Shown: piece after piece, positions 8,808 to 17,274 of the stretch | Position numbering within the stretch: the first letter of the stretch is position 1 | Layout of the letters: every line of letters begins with the position of its first letter | NCBI GenBank assembly: GCA_965656935.1 | Contig: CBFHMG010000005.1 | Location: 114,306 to 178,305 of the forward strand | Length of the DNA: 64,000 nt | Direction: 5' to 3' | Source of the DNA: M30B80 sp965656935 | Lineage (GTDB): Bacteria > Pseudomonadota > Alphaproteobacteria > Rhodobacterales > Rhodobacteraceae | The notes under the pieces: generated by a model | What the model was told of the DNA's origin: nothing | Seen by the model: only the letters and a program-made list of their open reading frames with translations | Database searches by the model: none | Made by a program: the position numbers and the translations under genes

Positions 8808-9571
8808 GCAATCTATTTCGAAAAGTCGGGGTCCCGACCCTTTTCATCCTTGCCGTGATCGCCCTTTGGGAATGGTTGGTCTGGGTCAATGGCCTGCCTG
8901 ACTACCGCATGGCCTCACCTTCCGATCTGGTGCCGAAATTCTGGCAATTCCGCTGGCTCTTCCTTGAAGCCTCATGGGAGACCTTGTGGCGCACGGTTGT
9001 TGGCCTTGGCGTTGCCGTGATCTTCGGCACGCTTTTGGGCATGGTCATGGGGTTTTCGCGCGTGGCGCGCGACGGTCTCTACCCGCTTCTGGTGGGCTTC
9101 AACGCAATCCCCAAAGCAACGGTAGTACCGATTGTTGCGCTGATCTTCGTGGGCCAGCATGATTTCAACACGATCCTGATCGCCTTCATGATCTCCTTCT
9201 TCCCAATCGCGGTCTCGGTCTCGATCGGCTTGTCGACGCTGGAGCCTGAATATCGCGACATCCTGCGCTCCCTCGGGGCATCGAATTTCACGATCTTCTG
9301 GAAAATCGCCCTGCCCAAGACGCTGCCCGAGTTCTTCGGTGCGCTGAAAGTGGCCGTCACCTTGGCCTTTATCGGGACCAATCTGATGGAGATCGTCAGC
9401 CCACATGGGCGTGGCTTGGGGGCCTTGTTCGACTCAGGGCGCATCAGTGCCGATTACCCGCTAATGTTTGCGGTGCTCTTTGCGCTGGCCGCTCTCGGGA
9501 TCGTGCTGTTTTATGTGGTGGTCTTCCTTGAACGCGTCTTTGCAGGATGGGCCGACCGCTCTCCAAGCTAA
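8804..9571 (+). CDS. ABC transporter permease (SsuC/TauC-type)
   Basis: 255 residues with about six membrane helices. The cytoplasmic EAA loop is recognisable (DILRSLGASNFTIFWKIALPKTLPEFFGALK), as in the BPD_transp_1 family. It forms a homodimeric channel with the ATPase encoded upstream. It starts in the ATGA overlap with the ATPase gene and is the last gene of the importer operon, 16 bases before the SRP RNA promoter. Confidence 0.92.
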   Translation: MSNLFRKVGVPTLFILAVIALWEWLVWVNGLPDYRMASPSDLVPKFWQFRWLFLEASWETLWRTVVGLGVAVIFGTLLGMVMGFSRVARDGLYPLLVGFNAIPKATVVPIVALIFVGQHDFNTILIAFMISFFPIAVSVSIGLSTLEPEYRDILRSLGASNFTIFWKIALPKTLPEFFGALKVAVTLAFIGTNLMEIVSPHGRGLGALFDSGRISADYPLMFAVLFALAALGIVLFYVVVFLERVFAGWADRSPS

Positions 9572-9587
9572 GGTCAAACGCTCCGCC

Positions 9588-9616
9588 TTGCGACTCTGGC
9601 TGCGATTGCCTATATG
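9588..9616 (+). promoter_or_regulatory. Candidate sigma-70 promoter of the SRP RNA gene
   Basis: TTGCGA (9588-9593), a 17-base spacer, then TATATG (9611-9616). It ends only a few bases before the predicted RNA 5' end, the correct distance for a transcription start. It resembles the -35/-10 consensus with the optimal spacing. Confidence 0.55.
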
Positions 9617-9617
9617 C

Positions 9618-9720
9618 GGGGTTGAGAGGTTGGCGCGGGCAAGCGCCTCGCCAACCTGGTCAGGTCCGGAAGGAAGCAGCCACAACGAGCCCCGCTTGGG
9701 TCGATGTCCAGCCTCTCACC
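9618..9720 (+). ncRNA. ffs: Signal recognition particle RNA (small bacterial type)
   Basis: The universally conserved SRP RNA core is present in the 9658-9682 region: GGTCAGGTCCGGAAGGAAGCAGC, with the GGAA tetraloop and the asymmetric AGCAGCC loop that binds Ffh. The 5' segment GAGAGGTTGG (9624-9633) pairs with CCAGCCTCTC near the 3' end (9709-9718), closing the long hairpin. At about 100 nt it is the compact SRP RNA of Gram-negative bacteria, acting with Ffh in cotranslational membrane targeting. It has its own candidate promoter and a strong terminator. It lies next to dnaX, as in many bacteria. Ends are estimated to within a few bases. Confidence 0.93.
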
Positions 9721-9724
9721 TTAC

Positions 9725-9757
9725 AAAAAACGCCGCTCCTTTCGGGGCGGCGTTTTT
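9725..9757 (+). terminator. Rho-independent terminator of ffs
   Basis: ACGCCGCTCC pairs with GGGGCGGCGT around a TTTC loop, flanked by an A run upstream and TTTTT downstream. The A/T tails on both sides mean it may also stop the convergent minus-strand gene that ends at 9781. Confidence 0.9.
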
Positions 9758-9780
9758 GTCTCAAGGTTTCCCAAGGCAGT

Positions 9781-10119
9781 TCACATACCATTCACCAAAG
9801 ACGTCATCGTATACATGCCCATAAAGGCCAAGACGGTTGCCGCAATGAAATAGACTGTCGCCCCTTTGATGAACCAATCGCTCCAGCCGCGCGCGACTTT
9901 TGCCCGCCACAAAATCAAACCTGCCGCAATTGAAGGGGGATGGGCCAGAATGAAGACCGAGGTCAACGCCAGACCCATCCTGTGAAACACGCTATCGCCG
10001 CCCGAGGCCTGAAATGTCCAGACCAACCACACAAGCGCCACCAATGCGGAAACTGCCAATAAAAACACGAACAAGGCGCCATGGATCGGGCGCCAATTCG
10101 TTTGAAACTCATCTTGCAT
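9781..10119 (-). CDS. Small membrane protein of unknown function
   Basis: 112 residues with three hydrophobic helices (GALFVFLLAVSALVALVWLVW, LTSVFILAHPPSIAAGLILW, GATVYFIAATVLAFMGMYTM). Start taken at the ATG at 10119 (MQDEFQTNW), preceded by GGAAAAGGG. A longer in-frame reading upstream has an implausible polar start. It lies alone between ffs and dnaX, on the opposite strand. No family recognised. Confidence 0.6.
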   Translation of the reverse strand: MQDEFQTNWRPIHGALFVFLLAVSALVALVWLVWTFQASGGDSVFHRMGLALTSVFILAHPPSIAAGLILWRAKVARGWSDWFIKGATVYFIAATVLAFMGMYTMTSLVNGM

Positions 10120-10241
10120 AATTCGGCCCTTTTCCAGCTTGCCTGATCCGCGGGGGATATAATCATTCGCGCCAGAGGAACAGGTTGCCGCGCCTCGCCA
10201 CAAGCCCTAGTTTAGCACGAGGATTACGAAAGTAGGCACCC

Positions 10242-11999
10242 ATGAGCGAAACCGACCAACCCGTCTATCAGGTTCTGGCGCGCAAATACCGCCCGGCAAG
10301 CTTTGCCGACCTGATCGGTCAGGAGGCGATGGTCCGCACGCTCAAGAACGCCTTTGCCGCCGACAGGATCGCGCAGGCCTTCATCATGACGGGTATCCGC
10401 GGAACGGGCAAAACCACCACCGCGCGGATCATCGCAAAGGGGCTGAATTGCACAGGCCCCGATGGCACTGGCAAACCCACGACCGAGCCTTGCGGTGTCT
10501 GCGAAAACTGCATGGCCATCGCCGAGGGGCGGCATGTAGATGTGCTTGAAATGGACGCGGCCAGCCGCACGGGCGTAAATGATATCCGCGAGATCATCGA
10601 AAGCGTGCATTACCGTGCCGCCTCAGCCCGATACAAAATCTACATCATCGACGAAGTCCATATGCTCTCGACCAGTGCGTTCAACGCGCTGCTCAAGACC
10701 TTGGAAGAGCCGCCCGCCCATGTGAAATTCATTTTTGCCACCACGGAAATCCGCAAAGTGCCTGTCACGGTGCTGTCGCGCTGCCAGCGTTTTGATCTGC
10801 GCCGCATAGAGCCCGAAGTGATGATCGCGCATCTCCAAGGAATTGCTGGCAAGGAAAACGCCCAGATCACCGAAGATGCGCTTGCGCTGATCACACGCGC
10901 CGCCGAAGGCTCGGTGCGCGATGCTTTGAGCCTTCTGGATCAGGCGATCTCGCATGGCGCGGGCGAGACCACCGCCGATCAGGTGCGTGCAATGCTGGGG
11001 TTGGCAGATCGCGGCCGCGTCATGGATCTGTTCGATATGATCATGCAGGGCGATGCCGCAGGGGCCATCAACGAGCTTGGCAGCCAGTATTCAGACGGGG
11101 CCGACCCGATGGCCGTGCTGCGCGATCTGGCCGAGATCACCCATTGGTTAAGCGTGATCAAAATCACGCCCGAAGCCGCCGAAGACCCCACAATCGGCCC
11201 TGATGAACGCGCAAGAGGCCGCATGCTGGCTGAAAAGCTGCATATGCGTGTGCTCAGCCGGATGTGGCAGATGCTGCTCAAAGCCTTGGAAGAAGTCGCC
11301 TTGGCCCCCAATTCCATGATGGCCGCCGAAATGGCCGTGATCCGCATGACCCATGTGTCTGATCTACCAACGCCGGGTGATTTGGTGCGCAAGCTGCAAG
11401 ATATGCCGCCGCCGCAGGCGGGCAGCGCGGCACCCTCGGCCGCTGGCCCGTCAACGGGTGGCTCAGGCCCCAGCACCACAACACCACAGGCGCCACAGGG
11501 CGGCGGCACGATGGCCCGCTCAGGCGCGCAAACGGCGGTCGCACTCGCCCCCGAAGACGCCCTCGCCCATTACCCGAGCTTTGAAAGCGTTGTGGCGCTG
11601 ATTGAAGCCAATCGTGATATCAAATTGCTGGTAGAGGTGAAAACCTCGCTCAGGCTTGTTTCCTATTCGGCGGGGCGCATCGAATTTGAACCGACCGAAC
11701 GCGCACCTGCCGATCTCGCACAGCGCCTTGGCGCGCGTCTGAAAGACTGGACGGGGCAGCGTTGGGGCATCTCGGTCGCGTCGACGGGTGGCGGCCCTAC
11801 GCTGGACGAGCAGGAAAACGACGCACAGCGCAAGCTAGAGGAGGAAGCCTCGGCCCATCCGATGATGCAGGCCGTGATAGCAGCCTTCCCCAAAGCCAAG
11901 ATTACCGAAATCCGGACCCGCGAGGATATCGCAAATCAGGCCGCCGTCGAGGCGCTGCCCGAGGTCGAGGATGAATGGGACCCATTTGAAGATGACTGA
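10242..11999 (+). CDS. dnaX: DNA polymerase III gamma/tau subunit
   Basis: 585 residues. This is the AAA+ clamp-loader motor that opens the beta clamp and, as tau, tethers polymerase cores. Visible features: N-terminal YQVLARKYRP, Walker A GIRGTGKT (51-58), a zinc module (CGVCENC), Walker B IIDEVHML, sensor LEEPPAHVKFIFATTE and the SRCQRFDLRR arginine finger. A low-complexity Pro/Gly/Thr linker (about 385-425) leads to a C-terminal tau-like domain. No A-rich slippery heptamer was seen near the linker, so a gamma product by frameshifting is not indicated. It is followed closely by ybaB and recR, a conserved arrangement. Confidence 0.96.
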   Translation: MSETDQPVYQVLARKYRPASFADLIGQEAMVRTLKNAFAADRIAQAFIMTGIRGTGKTTTARIIAKGLNCTGPDGTGKPTTEPCGVCENCMAIAEGRHVDVLEMDAASRTGVNDIREIIESVHYRAASARYKIYIIDEVHMLSTSAFNALLKTLEEPPAHVKFIFATTEIRKVPVTVLSRCQRFDLRRIEPEVMIAHLQGIAGKENAQITEDALALITRAAEGSVRDALSLLDQAISHGAGETTADQVRAMLGLADRGRVMDLFDMIMQGDAAGAINELGSQYSDGADPMAVLRDLAEITHWLSVIKITPEAAEDPTIGPDERARGRMLAEKLHMRVLSRMWQMLLKALEEVALAPNSMMAAEMAVIRMTHVSDLPTPGDLVRKLQDMPPPQAGSAAPSAAGPSTGGSGPSTTTPQAPQGGGTMARSGAQTAVALAPEDALAHYPSFESVVALIEANRDIKLLVEVKTSLRLVSYSAGRIEFEPTERAPADLAQRLGARLKDWTGQRWGISVASTGGGPTLDEQENDAQRKLEEEASAHPMMQAVIAAFPKAKITEIRTREDIANQAAVEALPEVEDEWDPFEDD

Positions 12000-12017
12000 T
12001 CTGAAAGGACAAAGATC

Positions 12018-12362
12018 ATGCTGAAAGGACTAGGCGGGCTTGGCGATATGGGCAAGCTGATGAAGCAGGCTCAAGAGATGCAGACCAAAATGGCCGAGAT
12101 GCAGGAAAGCCTCGCCTCGATCACCGTGACAGGCGAATCTGGTGCGGGCCTTGTAAAGGCGACCTCTACGGCCAAGGGCGAATTGACAGCACTTGATATC
12201 GACCCTTCGATCTTTAATGGCGATGACAAGGAAGTGGTCGAAGACCTGATCCTTGCCGCGATCAAGGACGCGCAGAAACGCGCGGCCGAACGCAGTCAGG
12301 AAGAGATGCAGAAACTGACCGAAGGCATGGGTCTGCCCGCTGGCATGAACCTGCCCTTCTGA
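12018..12362 (+). CDS. YbaB/EbfC family nucleoid-associated protein
   Basis: 114 residues, starting MLKGLGGLGDMGKLMKQAQEMQ. This Met/Lys/Gln-rich N-terminal helix and the central ITVTGESGAGLVKATSTAKGEL strand region are the family hallmark. These dimeric proteins bind DNA non-specifically and are encoded between dnaX and recR in most bacteria, as here. AAAGGACAAAG precedes the ATG. Its exact role, in nucleoid organisation or recombination with RecR, is not established. Confidence 0.95.
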   Translation: MLKGLGGLGDMGKLMKQAQEMQTKMAEMQESLASITVTGESGAGLVKATSTAKGELTALDIDPSIFNGDDKEVVEDLILAAIKDAQKRAAERSQEEMQKLTEGMGLPAGMNLPF

Positions 12363-12371
12363 GGCACCATC

Positions 12372-12971
12372 TTGGCCGATGCGACACGCGAGATCGAAGC
12401 GCTAATTGATATGATGGCGCGGCTTCCGGGGCTTGGGCCCCGCTCGGCGCGGCGTGCCGTGTTGCAACTTATCAAAAAGCGCGGGGCGCTGATGCGCCCC
12501 CTATCCGAGAGCATGGCCCGCGTGGCCGAAACCGCGCGCGAATGCCTGAATTGCGGTAATATCGGCACTGGCGATATCTGCGATATCTGTAGCTCGGAAA
12601 AGCGAATGAACGGCCAGATCTGCGTGGTCGAGGATGTTGCCGATCTTTGGGCGATGGAGCGCGGGCAAGCCTTTCAAGGGCGCTATCATGTGCTTGGTGG
12701 CACCCTCTCGGCCCTTGATGCCATCGGGCCGGAAGATCTGCGCATCCCGAAACTGATCGACCGGATCACCTCCGAGGCGATCTCGGAAGTTATCCTTGCA
12801 CTTAACGCCACTGTCGATGGCCAAACCACCGCGCATTATATCGCGGGCGAGTTGGAAACGATGGGGGTTGCGGTCTCGTCGCTGGCGCAAGGCGTGCCCA
12901 TCGGGGGCGAGCTGGATTACCTCGATGATGGCACCATTTCCGCAGCCCTACGCGCGCGAAAATCCTTCTGA
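12372..12971 (+). CDS. recR: Recombination mediator protein RecR
   Basis: 199 residues. RecR, with RecO and RecF, loads RecA on SSB-coated gaps. Seen here: the N-terminal helix-hairpin-helix (LIDMMARLPGLGPRSARR), the zinc finger CLNCGNIGTGDICDIC, the Toprim domain (ICVVEDVADLWAMER, LGGTLSALDAIGPEDL) and the Walker-like C-terminal region GVPIGGELDYLDDGT. The start codon is TTG at 12372, nine bases after the ybaB stop, with GAGG at 12361-12364 inside the upstream gene as its ribosome site. Translation is probably coupled to ybaB. Confidence 0.95.
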   Translation: MADATREIEALIDMMARLPGLGPRSARRAVLQLIKKRGALMRPLSESMARVAETARECLNCGNIGTGDICDICSSEKRMNGQICVVEDVADLWAMERGQAFQGRYHVLGGTLSALDAIGPEDLRIPKLIDRITSEAISEVILALNATVDGQTTAHYIAGELETMGVAVSSLAQGVPIGGELDYLDDGTISAALRARKSF

Positions 12972-13302
12972 TCTTAAGAGGTCAAAGGCCACACTTTCGA
13001 CAGGCCTCAAACCGCTAAGACGCACCCCCCTACCACCGTTGCCTTCCACAGGAGAGGCGCGGTTCATTTTCCATTTCCCATCGCCGCTACTCGCCCGATC
13101 TACCAAAGCCGAGCTCGGACAAGGTGGATGCCATAAGAAGGCCGAGGCCGCAGGCCAAAACCCACTAACGCTGTTGGGACCCACCCAGAACTGGTCCCCC
13201 TCAGTGCAAAAGTCCTCGGTCCTGCCCCCAAATTGGACCGAGGACGAACACTGCCACCAGTATCAATCCGAATTCGGATAGCCGCCCTCAACTTGTCGCC
13301 GC
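12972..13302. other. 331-base intergenic region with two hairpins, no gene seen
   Basis: No convincing coding frame. It holds two inverted repeats built on GGACC/GGTCC: GGGACC (13176-13181) with GGTCCC (13193-13198), and a perfect 11-bp repeat GTCCTCGGTCC (13212-13222) with GGACCGAGGAC (13235-13245). Neither is followed by a T run, so a simple terminator is unlikely. It separates the convergent recR and RNase T2 genes, so promoters are not expected. Confidence 0.6.
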
Positions 13303-13953
13303 CTAGCGCATCGGGCTAAAAAGCGCGTCTTGCAAGCTGCAATCGCGGCGGACATCGCGGCCGCATTCTCTTGGTTCCAGATCGCGCGTTAGGCAGATGC
13401 GCACTTCCTGCACCCGATCAGAACGGCAGGTCACTGTCAGCATATCGGCCGAGAGCGCCTCATTCTCCTCCAAGAAGGCCTCTTCAATGACACGGGCGGG
13501 CAGGCGCACATCCCGCGTCACTTGGCGCAGCAGGTCAGGGCGCGTCACGCTCTCATAGGCCAAGCGCGACAAAGCGAAGTAATCCGCAGCCTCAAGGCCC
13601 GAGCAAACCCCATGCTTGCGCCATTGGTGCCAAGCCAACCCGCTTGAGCCCATGATATCGACCATATCGCCCGTCATGCCGCGCGATGGCGGGCGCTCGG
13701 AGCTGGGGCAATAGCTTGGCCAGCCCTCTTCATATTGCGGCCAAAGCCCGTGCAGCGTGAAGCCATAGCCCTGCCCCGCCTCGCATTGCTCGCTTTCGCG
13801 CGCGTCACCTTCAAGCGCACACCATGTCGGTGTCCAGCTCAAGGCCATGACGTAATAATCAAAATCGCCAGCGCGCTCGCCCTCGGCCTTGGCCGTTGAA
13901 ATGGGCATAGCGACAAGCCCGATCAAAAGTGCTGCCCTTAATGCTCGTATCAT
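13303..13953 (-). CDS. Ribonuclease T2 family protein, secreted
   Basis: 216 residues with a Sec signal peptide (about 1-23, ending TAKA-E). RNase T2 enzymes cleave RNA through 2',3'-cyclic phosphates, usually in the periplasm. Conserved segment 1 is FTLHGLWP with H68. Segment 2 is WHQWRKHGVCS with H109, K113 and H114. The residue after H109 is Q110, where the family normally has the catalytic Glu (HEWxKHG). Six or more cysteines allow disulfides. The ATG at 13953 has a strong GAAGAGGGA site. An in-frame extension upstream lacks an RBS and would bury the signal peptide. It stands alone between recR and trcR. Confidence 0.88.
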   Translation of the reverse strand: MIRALRAALLIGLVAMPISTAKAEGERAGDFDYYVMALSWTPTWCALEGDARESEQCEAGQGYGFTLHGLWPQYEEGWPSYCPSSERPPSRGMTGDMVDIMGSSGLAWHQWRKHGVCSGLEAADYFALSRLAYESVTRPDLLRQVTRDVRLPARVIEEAFLEENEALSADMLTVTCRSDRVQEVRICLTRDLEPRECGRDVRRDCSLQDALFSPMR

Positions 13954-14082
13954 TCCCTCTTCCCCTTCGCCCTGCTCTCGCCTATATAGCTGCCAACTTC
14001 CCCGAAATCGAGGAACCGCGGAGACCCTCCGCAGCCGTTTTATCGGCACGTCCGAGTTGTATCTTCTTCAAGGAGCCAAGAC

Positions 14083-14838
14083 ATGAATAAACCAATCATG
14101 GCAAAAGCCACAGCCGTTTGGCTCGTGGATAACACCACGCTTCACTTCAAGCAGATCGGGGAGTTCTGCGGCCTGCATGAATTGGAAGTCCAAGGCATTG
14201 CGGATGGCGATGTGGCACAAGGTGTCAAAGGCTTTGACCCGATTGCCAATAACCAGCTGACCCAAGAAGAAATCACCAAGGCGGAAGAAAACCCCGCTTA
14301 TCAGCTGAAGCTGAAATTCAACCCTGCCTCCGTTGGCGAAGAAAAGCGCCGTGGCCCGCGCTACACCCCCCTGTCCAAGCGTCAGGATCGCCCTGCATCG
14401 ATCTTGTGGCTGGTGAAGTTCCACCCTGAGCTGACCGACGCGCAAGTCTCGAAACTGGTGGGCACCACCAAGCCGACCATTCAGGCCATCCGCGAGCGGA
14501 CACATTGGAACATCTCGAACATCCAGCCGATTGATCCCGTGGCCTTGGGCTTGTGCAAACAATCCGAACTCGACGCTGCCGTGCAAAAAGCCAATGCCAA
14601 GCGCGCCGCCGAAGGCACTGTCATGAGCGATGATGAGCGCCGCAAGCTGGTCTCGACCGAGCAGAGCCTTGCAGGTGACGAAGAGCCGAAAATGCCCTCT
14701 TCGATCACAGGCCTTGAGACATTCACCCTCTCGGGCAATGAAGACGATGAGGAAGAGAAAGACAGCAAGCCTGTCGATGCGGATAGCCTGTTCAATCTGC
14801 CCGCAAGCAGCGATGATGAAGGTGATGACGACCAGTAA
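14083..14838 (+). CDS. trcR: Cell-cycle transcriptional regulator TrcR (DUF1013)
   Basis: 251 residues, beginning MNKPIMAKATAVWLVDNTTL and matching the alphaproteobacterial DUF1013 family. In Caulobacter and relatives this protein is called TrcR. It associates with transcription and with cell-cycle genes. The helix-turn-helix-like part is LTDAQVSKLVGTTKPTIQAIR, with the conserved RYTPLSKRQDRPASILWL before it. The C-terminal about 50 residues are strongly acidic and probably disordered. AAGGAG at 14070-14075 fixes the start. A perfect terminator follows, so it is monocistronic. Confidence 0.92.
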   Translation: MNKPIMAKATAVWLVDNTTLHFKQIGEFCGLHELEVQGIADGDVAQGVKGFDPIANNQLTQEEITKAEENPAYQLKLKFNPASVGEEKRRGPRYTPLSKRQDRPASILWLVKFHPELTDAQVSKLVGTTKPTIQAIRERTHWNISNIQPIDPVALGLCKQSELDAAVQKANAKRAAEGTVMSDDERRKLVSTEQSLAGDEEPKMPSSITGLETFTLSGNEDDEEEKDSKPVDADSLFNLPASSDDEGDDDQ

Positions 14839-14865
14839 TCGGTCGCGCACGTCTTCCAAATTAAC

Positions 14866-14901
14866 AAAAAGCCCCGCTCGAATATCCGAGCGGGGCTTTT
14901 T
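14866..14901 (+). terminator. Rho-independent terminator after trcR
   Basis: AAAAA, then GCCCCGCTCG paired with CGAGCGGGGC (10 bp, 6-nt loop), then TTTTT. The flanking A and T runs make it usable from both strands, so it can also serve the minus-strand SDR gene ending at 14935. Confidence 0.93.
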
Positions 14902-14934
14902 GTTTCAAATAGGGGCAGGCTGGTCGCTACGTGG

Positions 14935-15747
14935 TCAATGCGCGGCGCTTGTCACATTATCAAGCAGAGTGCGCCCGCCATCAACGGTCAGGATCTCACC
15001 CGTGATGAAGCTTGCCCCGTCTGAGGCAAGAAACTGAACCGCACCTGTCACCTCACGGGCGGAGGCAATTCGGCCCAAAGGCGTGCATTGCTGGATTTCC
15101 TTCCGCAGACCATCGGTCTCGGACAAACTATCCTGAAGGCTTGCCGACATCATCGAGCCGAAGGCCACGGCATTCACCCGAATTTTATGCGGAGCAAGCG
15201 CCACGGCCAGCCCGCGCGTGGCTTGTTCAAGCGCGGCTTCACTGATCGAATAGCCAAGCAATTGGGGATGCGTGCGCTGCGCGGCGATCGAAGATAAATT
15301 CACAATCGAGCCGGCGCTACCTTCGGCGTTCCCTTCGGCCTCCGCCTGCGCAATCATGCGCTTGGACACCGCCTGAGACAATCGAAGCGCTGTGAACATG
15401 TTTTGGTCCAGCATCGCCTCGACAGATTGATCAGACGGGTCGAGCGCATCTGTCAAAACGATCTGACGGCTGGCATTGACCAGAATATCAATGCGCTCGA
15501 AGGCGTCGATCGTGGCCGAGATCAGGTTGGCGATGGTCAGCTTCTCGCGCAGATCGCCCGCAAAGAAGCGCACATTCTCGGCTTGGTCTTCTTCATGCGC
15601 GCCGCATTCATCGGCAAGCCGCCCCTCGTCACGATCCGCGAACATGACATTCGCACCACGTTCAACAAAATGGCGCGCAATCGCCAGACCGATGCCATTG
15701 GCGGCACCTGTCACAATCGCAGTTTTACCTTGGATGGATAGAGACAT
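14935..15747 (-). CDS. SDR family oxidoreductase with altered catalytic Lys
   Basis: 270 residues, classical short-chain dehydrogenase fold. Cofactor motif TGAANGIG is at 13-20, LVNAS at 89-93, N116, catalytic serine in NLSS (150-153) and Y166. The normal YxxxK is YSISE here: E170 replaces the Lys that lowers the Tyr pKa (codon GAA). The C-terminal GEILTVDGGRTL is normal for FabG-like members. Loss of the Lys suggests very low or altered redox activity, a non-enzymatic role, or a sequencing error. Substrate unknown. It is followed on the same strand by nothing close; the rsmC-like gene lies upstream. Confidence 0.85.
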   Translation of the reverse strand: MSLSIQGKTAIVTGAANGIGLAIARHFVERGANVMFADRDEGRLADECGAHEEDQAENVRFFAGDLREKLTIANLISATIDAFERIDILVNASRQIVLTDALDPSDQSVEAMLDQNMFTALRLSQAVSKRMIAQAEAEGNAEGSAGSIVNLSSIAAQRTHPQLLGYSISEAALEQATRGLAVALAPHKIRVNAVAFGSMMSASLQDSLSETDGLRKEIQQCTPLGRIASAREVTGAVQFLASDGASFITGEILTVDGGRTLLDNVTSAAH

Positions 15748-15779
15748 TGGGTTCTCCGTCTGGCCTTGCTTGGTTCAGA

Positions 15780-16796
15780 TCAGCGACGCGCCCGCACGGG
15801 CTTGCCTGCTTGGTAGAGTTTGTATCCCTGTATCTCGGCCAGCATCTTGCCTGTGCCGAAATGGTCTTTCAGCGCTGCCTCATAAGGCAAATGGCGGTTC
15901 GCCACCATGAAAAACTGACCCGAGGGTTTCAACAGCCGCGAGGCGGCCGCGATGAACGCGCGCCCCAAAGCGGGGTCGGCCTCGCGGCCTGTATGGAAGG
16001 GCGGGTTGCACACCACGGCGTCATAAAGCTCGCTCGGTTTGAAACTGCGGGCATCATCCCAGAAAAACGCCGCGCGTTCATCCTCGATATTCACGCGGGC
16101 CGCCTCCAGCGCGCGCCAATCCGCCTCGATCAAATCAAGCGATTGGATGCTTTCCTGTTCATCCAGAAGATTGGCCGCGATAAAGCCCCAGCCCGCGCCA
16201 AGATCGGCAACGCGGCCTTTCAGGGCGGGCACCAATGCCACCAGCAGTTCCGATCCGGGGTCCGCATGATCCGCCGAGAACCCGCCCGGAGGGACGATAT
16301 AGCCACCCTCAATCTCGGCAGGCTCGGCGATCCAGTTGATGATTTGCTCGGGCAGCGTTTCGGGGCGTTCAAACCAAAATAATTTGCCATGCGCCTTGGA
16401 GAGGACCTCCTCGACTGGCAGCAATTTCTTGATTTCTTTCAGGATCGACTCGATCCCTTCGCCCTTTTGTCCATCGACCAAAATAACCCCACCGGGGCGG
16501 GTCAGAACAACAGCCTCCGCCAATGCATTCAGCGTATCGGCCTTGGATTTGACGATCTGGATCAGGGCCGCCGCGATATCGGGCGCATTTGAGGCGTCCA
16601 TCTCGGCCACAGTTTTAAAACCACGGGCTGTCAGCCGCGCATGATCGGGGAAGAAGCTTTGCACCGCCAACACACGTTCAGCGCCGAAAGCCTCAAGCCG
16701 CGCATCGCCACGGGCGCGCATCACAAGCACGCGGCCTGCATCAGGCAAAAGCAAAGCGCCGCTTTCAAGCGCGGTGATCCAACGGTCTGGTGTCAT
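15780..16796 (-). CDS. RsmC-like 16S rRNA (guanine-N2) methyltransferase
   Basis: 338 residues in two halves. The N-terminal half is a degenerate methyltransferase-like domain. The C-terminal half has the SAM-binding motif VADLGAGWGFIAANLL and the catalytic NPPFHTG (NPPF/Y for exocyclic-amine methylation). This is the two-domain arrangement of RsmC/RlmG, which methylate G1207 of 16S or G1835 of 23S rRNA. I cannot decide between those targets. The RBS before the ATG is poor. The order SDR - methyltransferase - clpS on the minus strand suggests one transcript, with gaps of 28-32 bases. Confidence 0.82.
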   Translation of the reverse strand: MTPDRWITALESGALLLPDAGRVLVMRARGDARLEAFGAERVLAVQSFFPDHARLTARGFKTVAEMDASNAPDIAAALIQIVKSKADTLNALAEAVVLTRPGGVILVDGQKGEGIESILKEIKKLLPVEEVLSKAHGKLFWFERPETLPEQIINWIAEPAEIEGGYIVPPGGFSADHADPGSELLVALVPALKGRVADLGAGWGFIAANLLDEQESIQSLDLIEADWRALEAARVNIEDERAAFFWDDARSFKPSELYDAVVCNPPFHTGREADPALGRAFIAAASRLLKPSGQFFMVANRHLPYEAALKDHFGTGKMLAEIQGYKLYQAGKPVRARR

Positions 16797-16824
16797 GATA
16801 AGGGGTTTCGAGCGACTGAGCCTG

Positions 16825-17169
16825 TCAGTCCTCTTTCTCCATCGTGCATTGCAGCGGGTGCTGGTTGCGGCGGGCGAAATCCATCACTTGGGCAACCTTG
16901 GTTTCGGCAATCTCATAGGAGAAGACGCCGACAACAGCCACCCCCTTCTTGTGAACGGTCAACATGATCTCAACCGATTGCGCATGCGAGATCGCAAAGA
17001 AGCGCTCAAGCACATGGACCACGAATTCCATGGGTGTGAAATCATCATTCAGCAGCAGCACCTTATACATCGGCGGCCGCTGCGTTTTCTCTTTTGGCTT
17101 TGTGATGAGCTTTGTATCGCCCTCATCATCGGGCTTGTCAGTCATCATCGTCCAGTTTGCGGGTGCCAT
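16825..17169 (-). CDS. clpS: ATP-dependent Clp protease adaptor ClpS
   Basis: 114 residues. ClpS delivers N-degron proteins to ClpAP. After an acidic, flexible N-terminal tail comes the folded core: PPMYKVLLLNDDFTPMEFVV, with the conserved ND residues that grip the N-terminal amino acid, then VHKKGVAVVGVFSYEIAETKV. The start at 17169 (MAPANW) is chosen because GGAG lies five bases upstream. A start at 17145 (MTDKPDD) remains possible, and the tail is dispensable for substrate binding. Confidence 0.95.
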   Translation of the reverse strand: MAPANWTMMTDKPDDEGDTKLITKPKEKTQRPPMYKVLLLNDDFTPMEFVVHVLERFFAISHAQSVEIMLTVHKKGVAVVGVFSYEIAETKVAQVMDFARRNQHPLQCTMEKED

Positions 17170-17274
17170 CACGTCTCCGAAGGGTTCGTGGCCTCTTGAT
17201 CAGGGTCACTATATAAGCCGATAGATGATTCAGAAAAGAGGGGCATTTCATCACCCCTCAGGAGTGATTGCAGG

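Noticed and set aside
11350..11560. Programmed frameshift site in dnaX
   Set aside because: No A-rich slippery heptamer or suitable stem near the linker.
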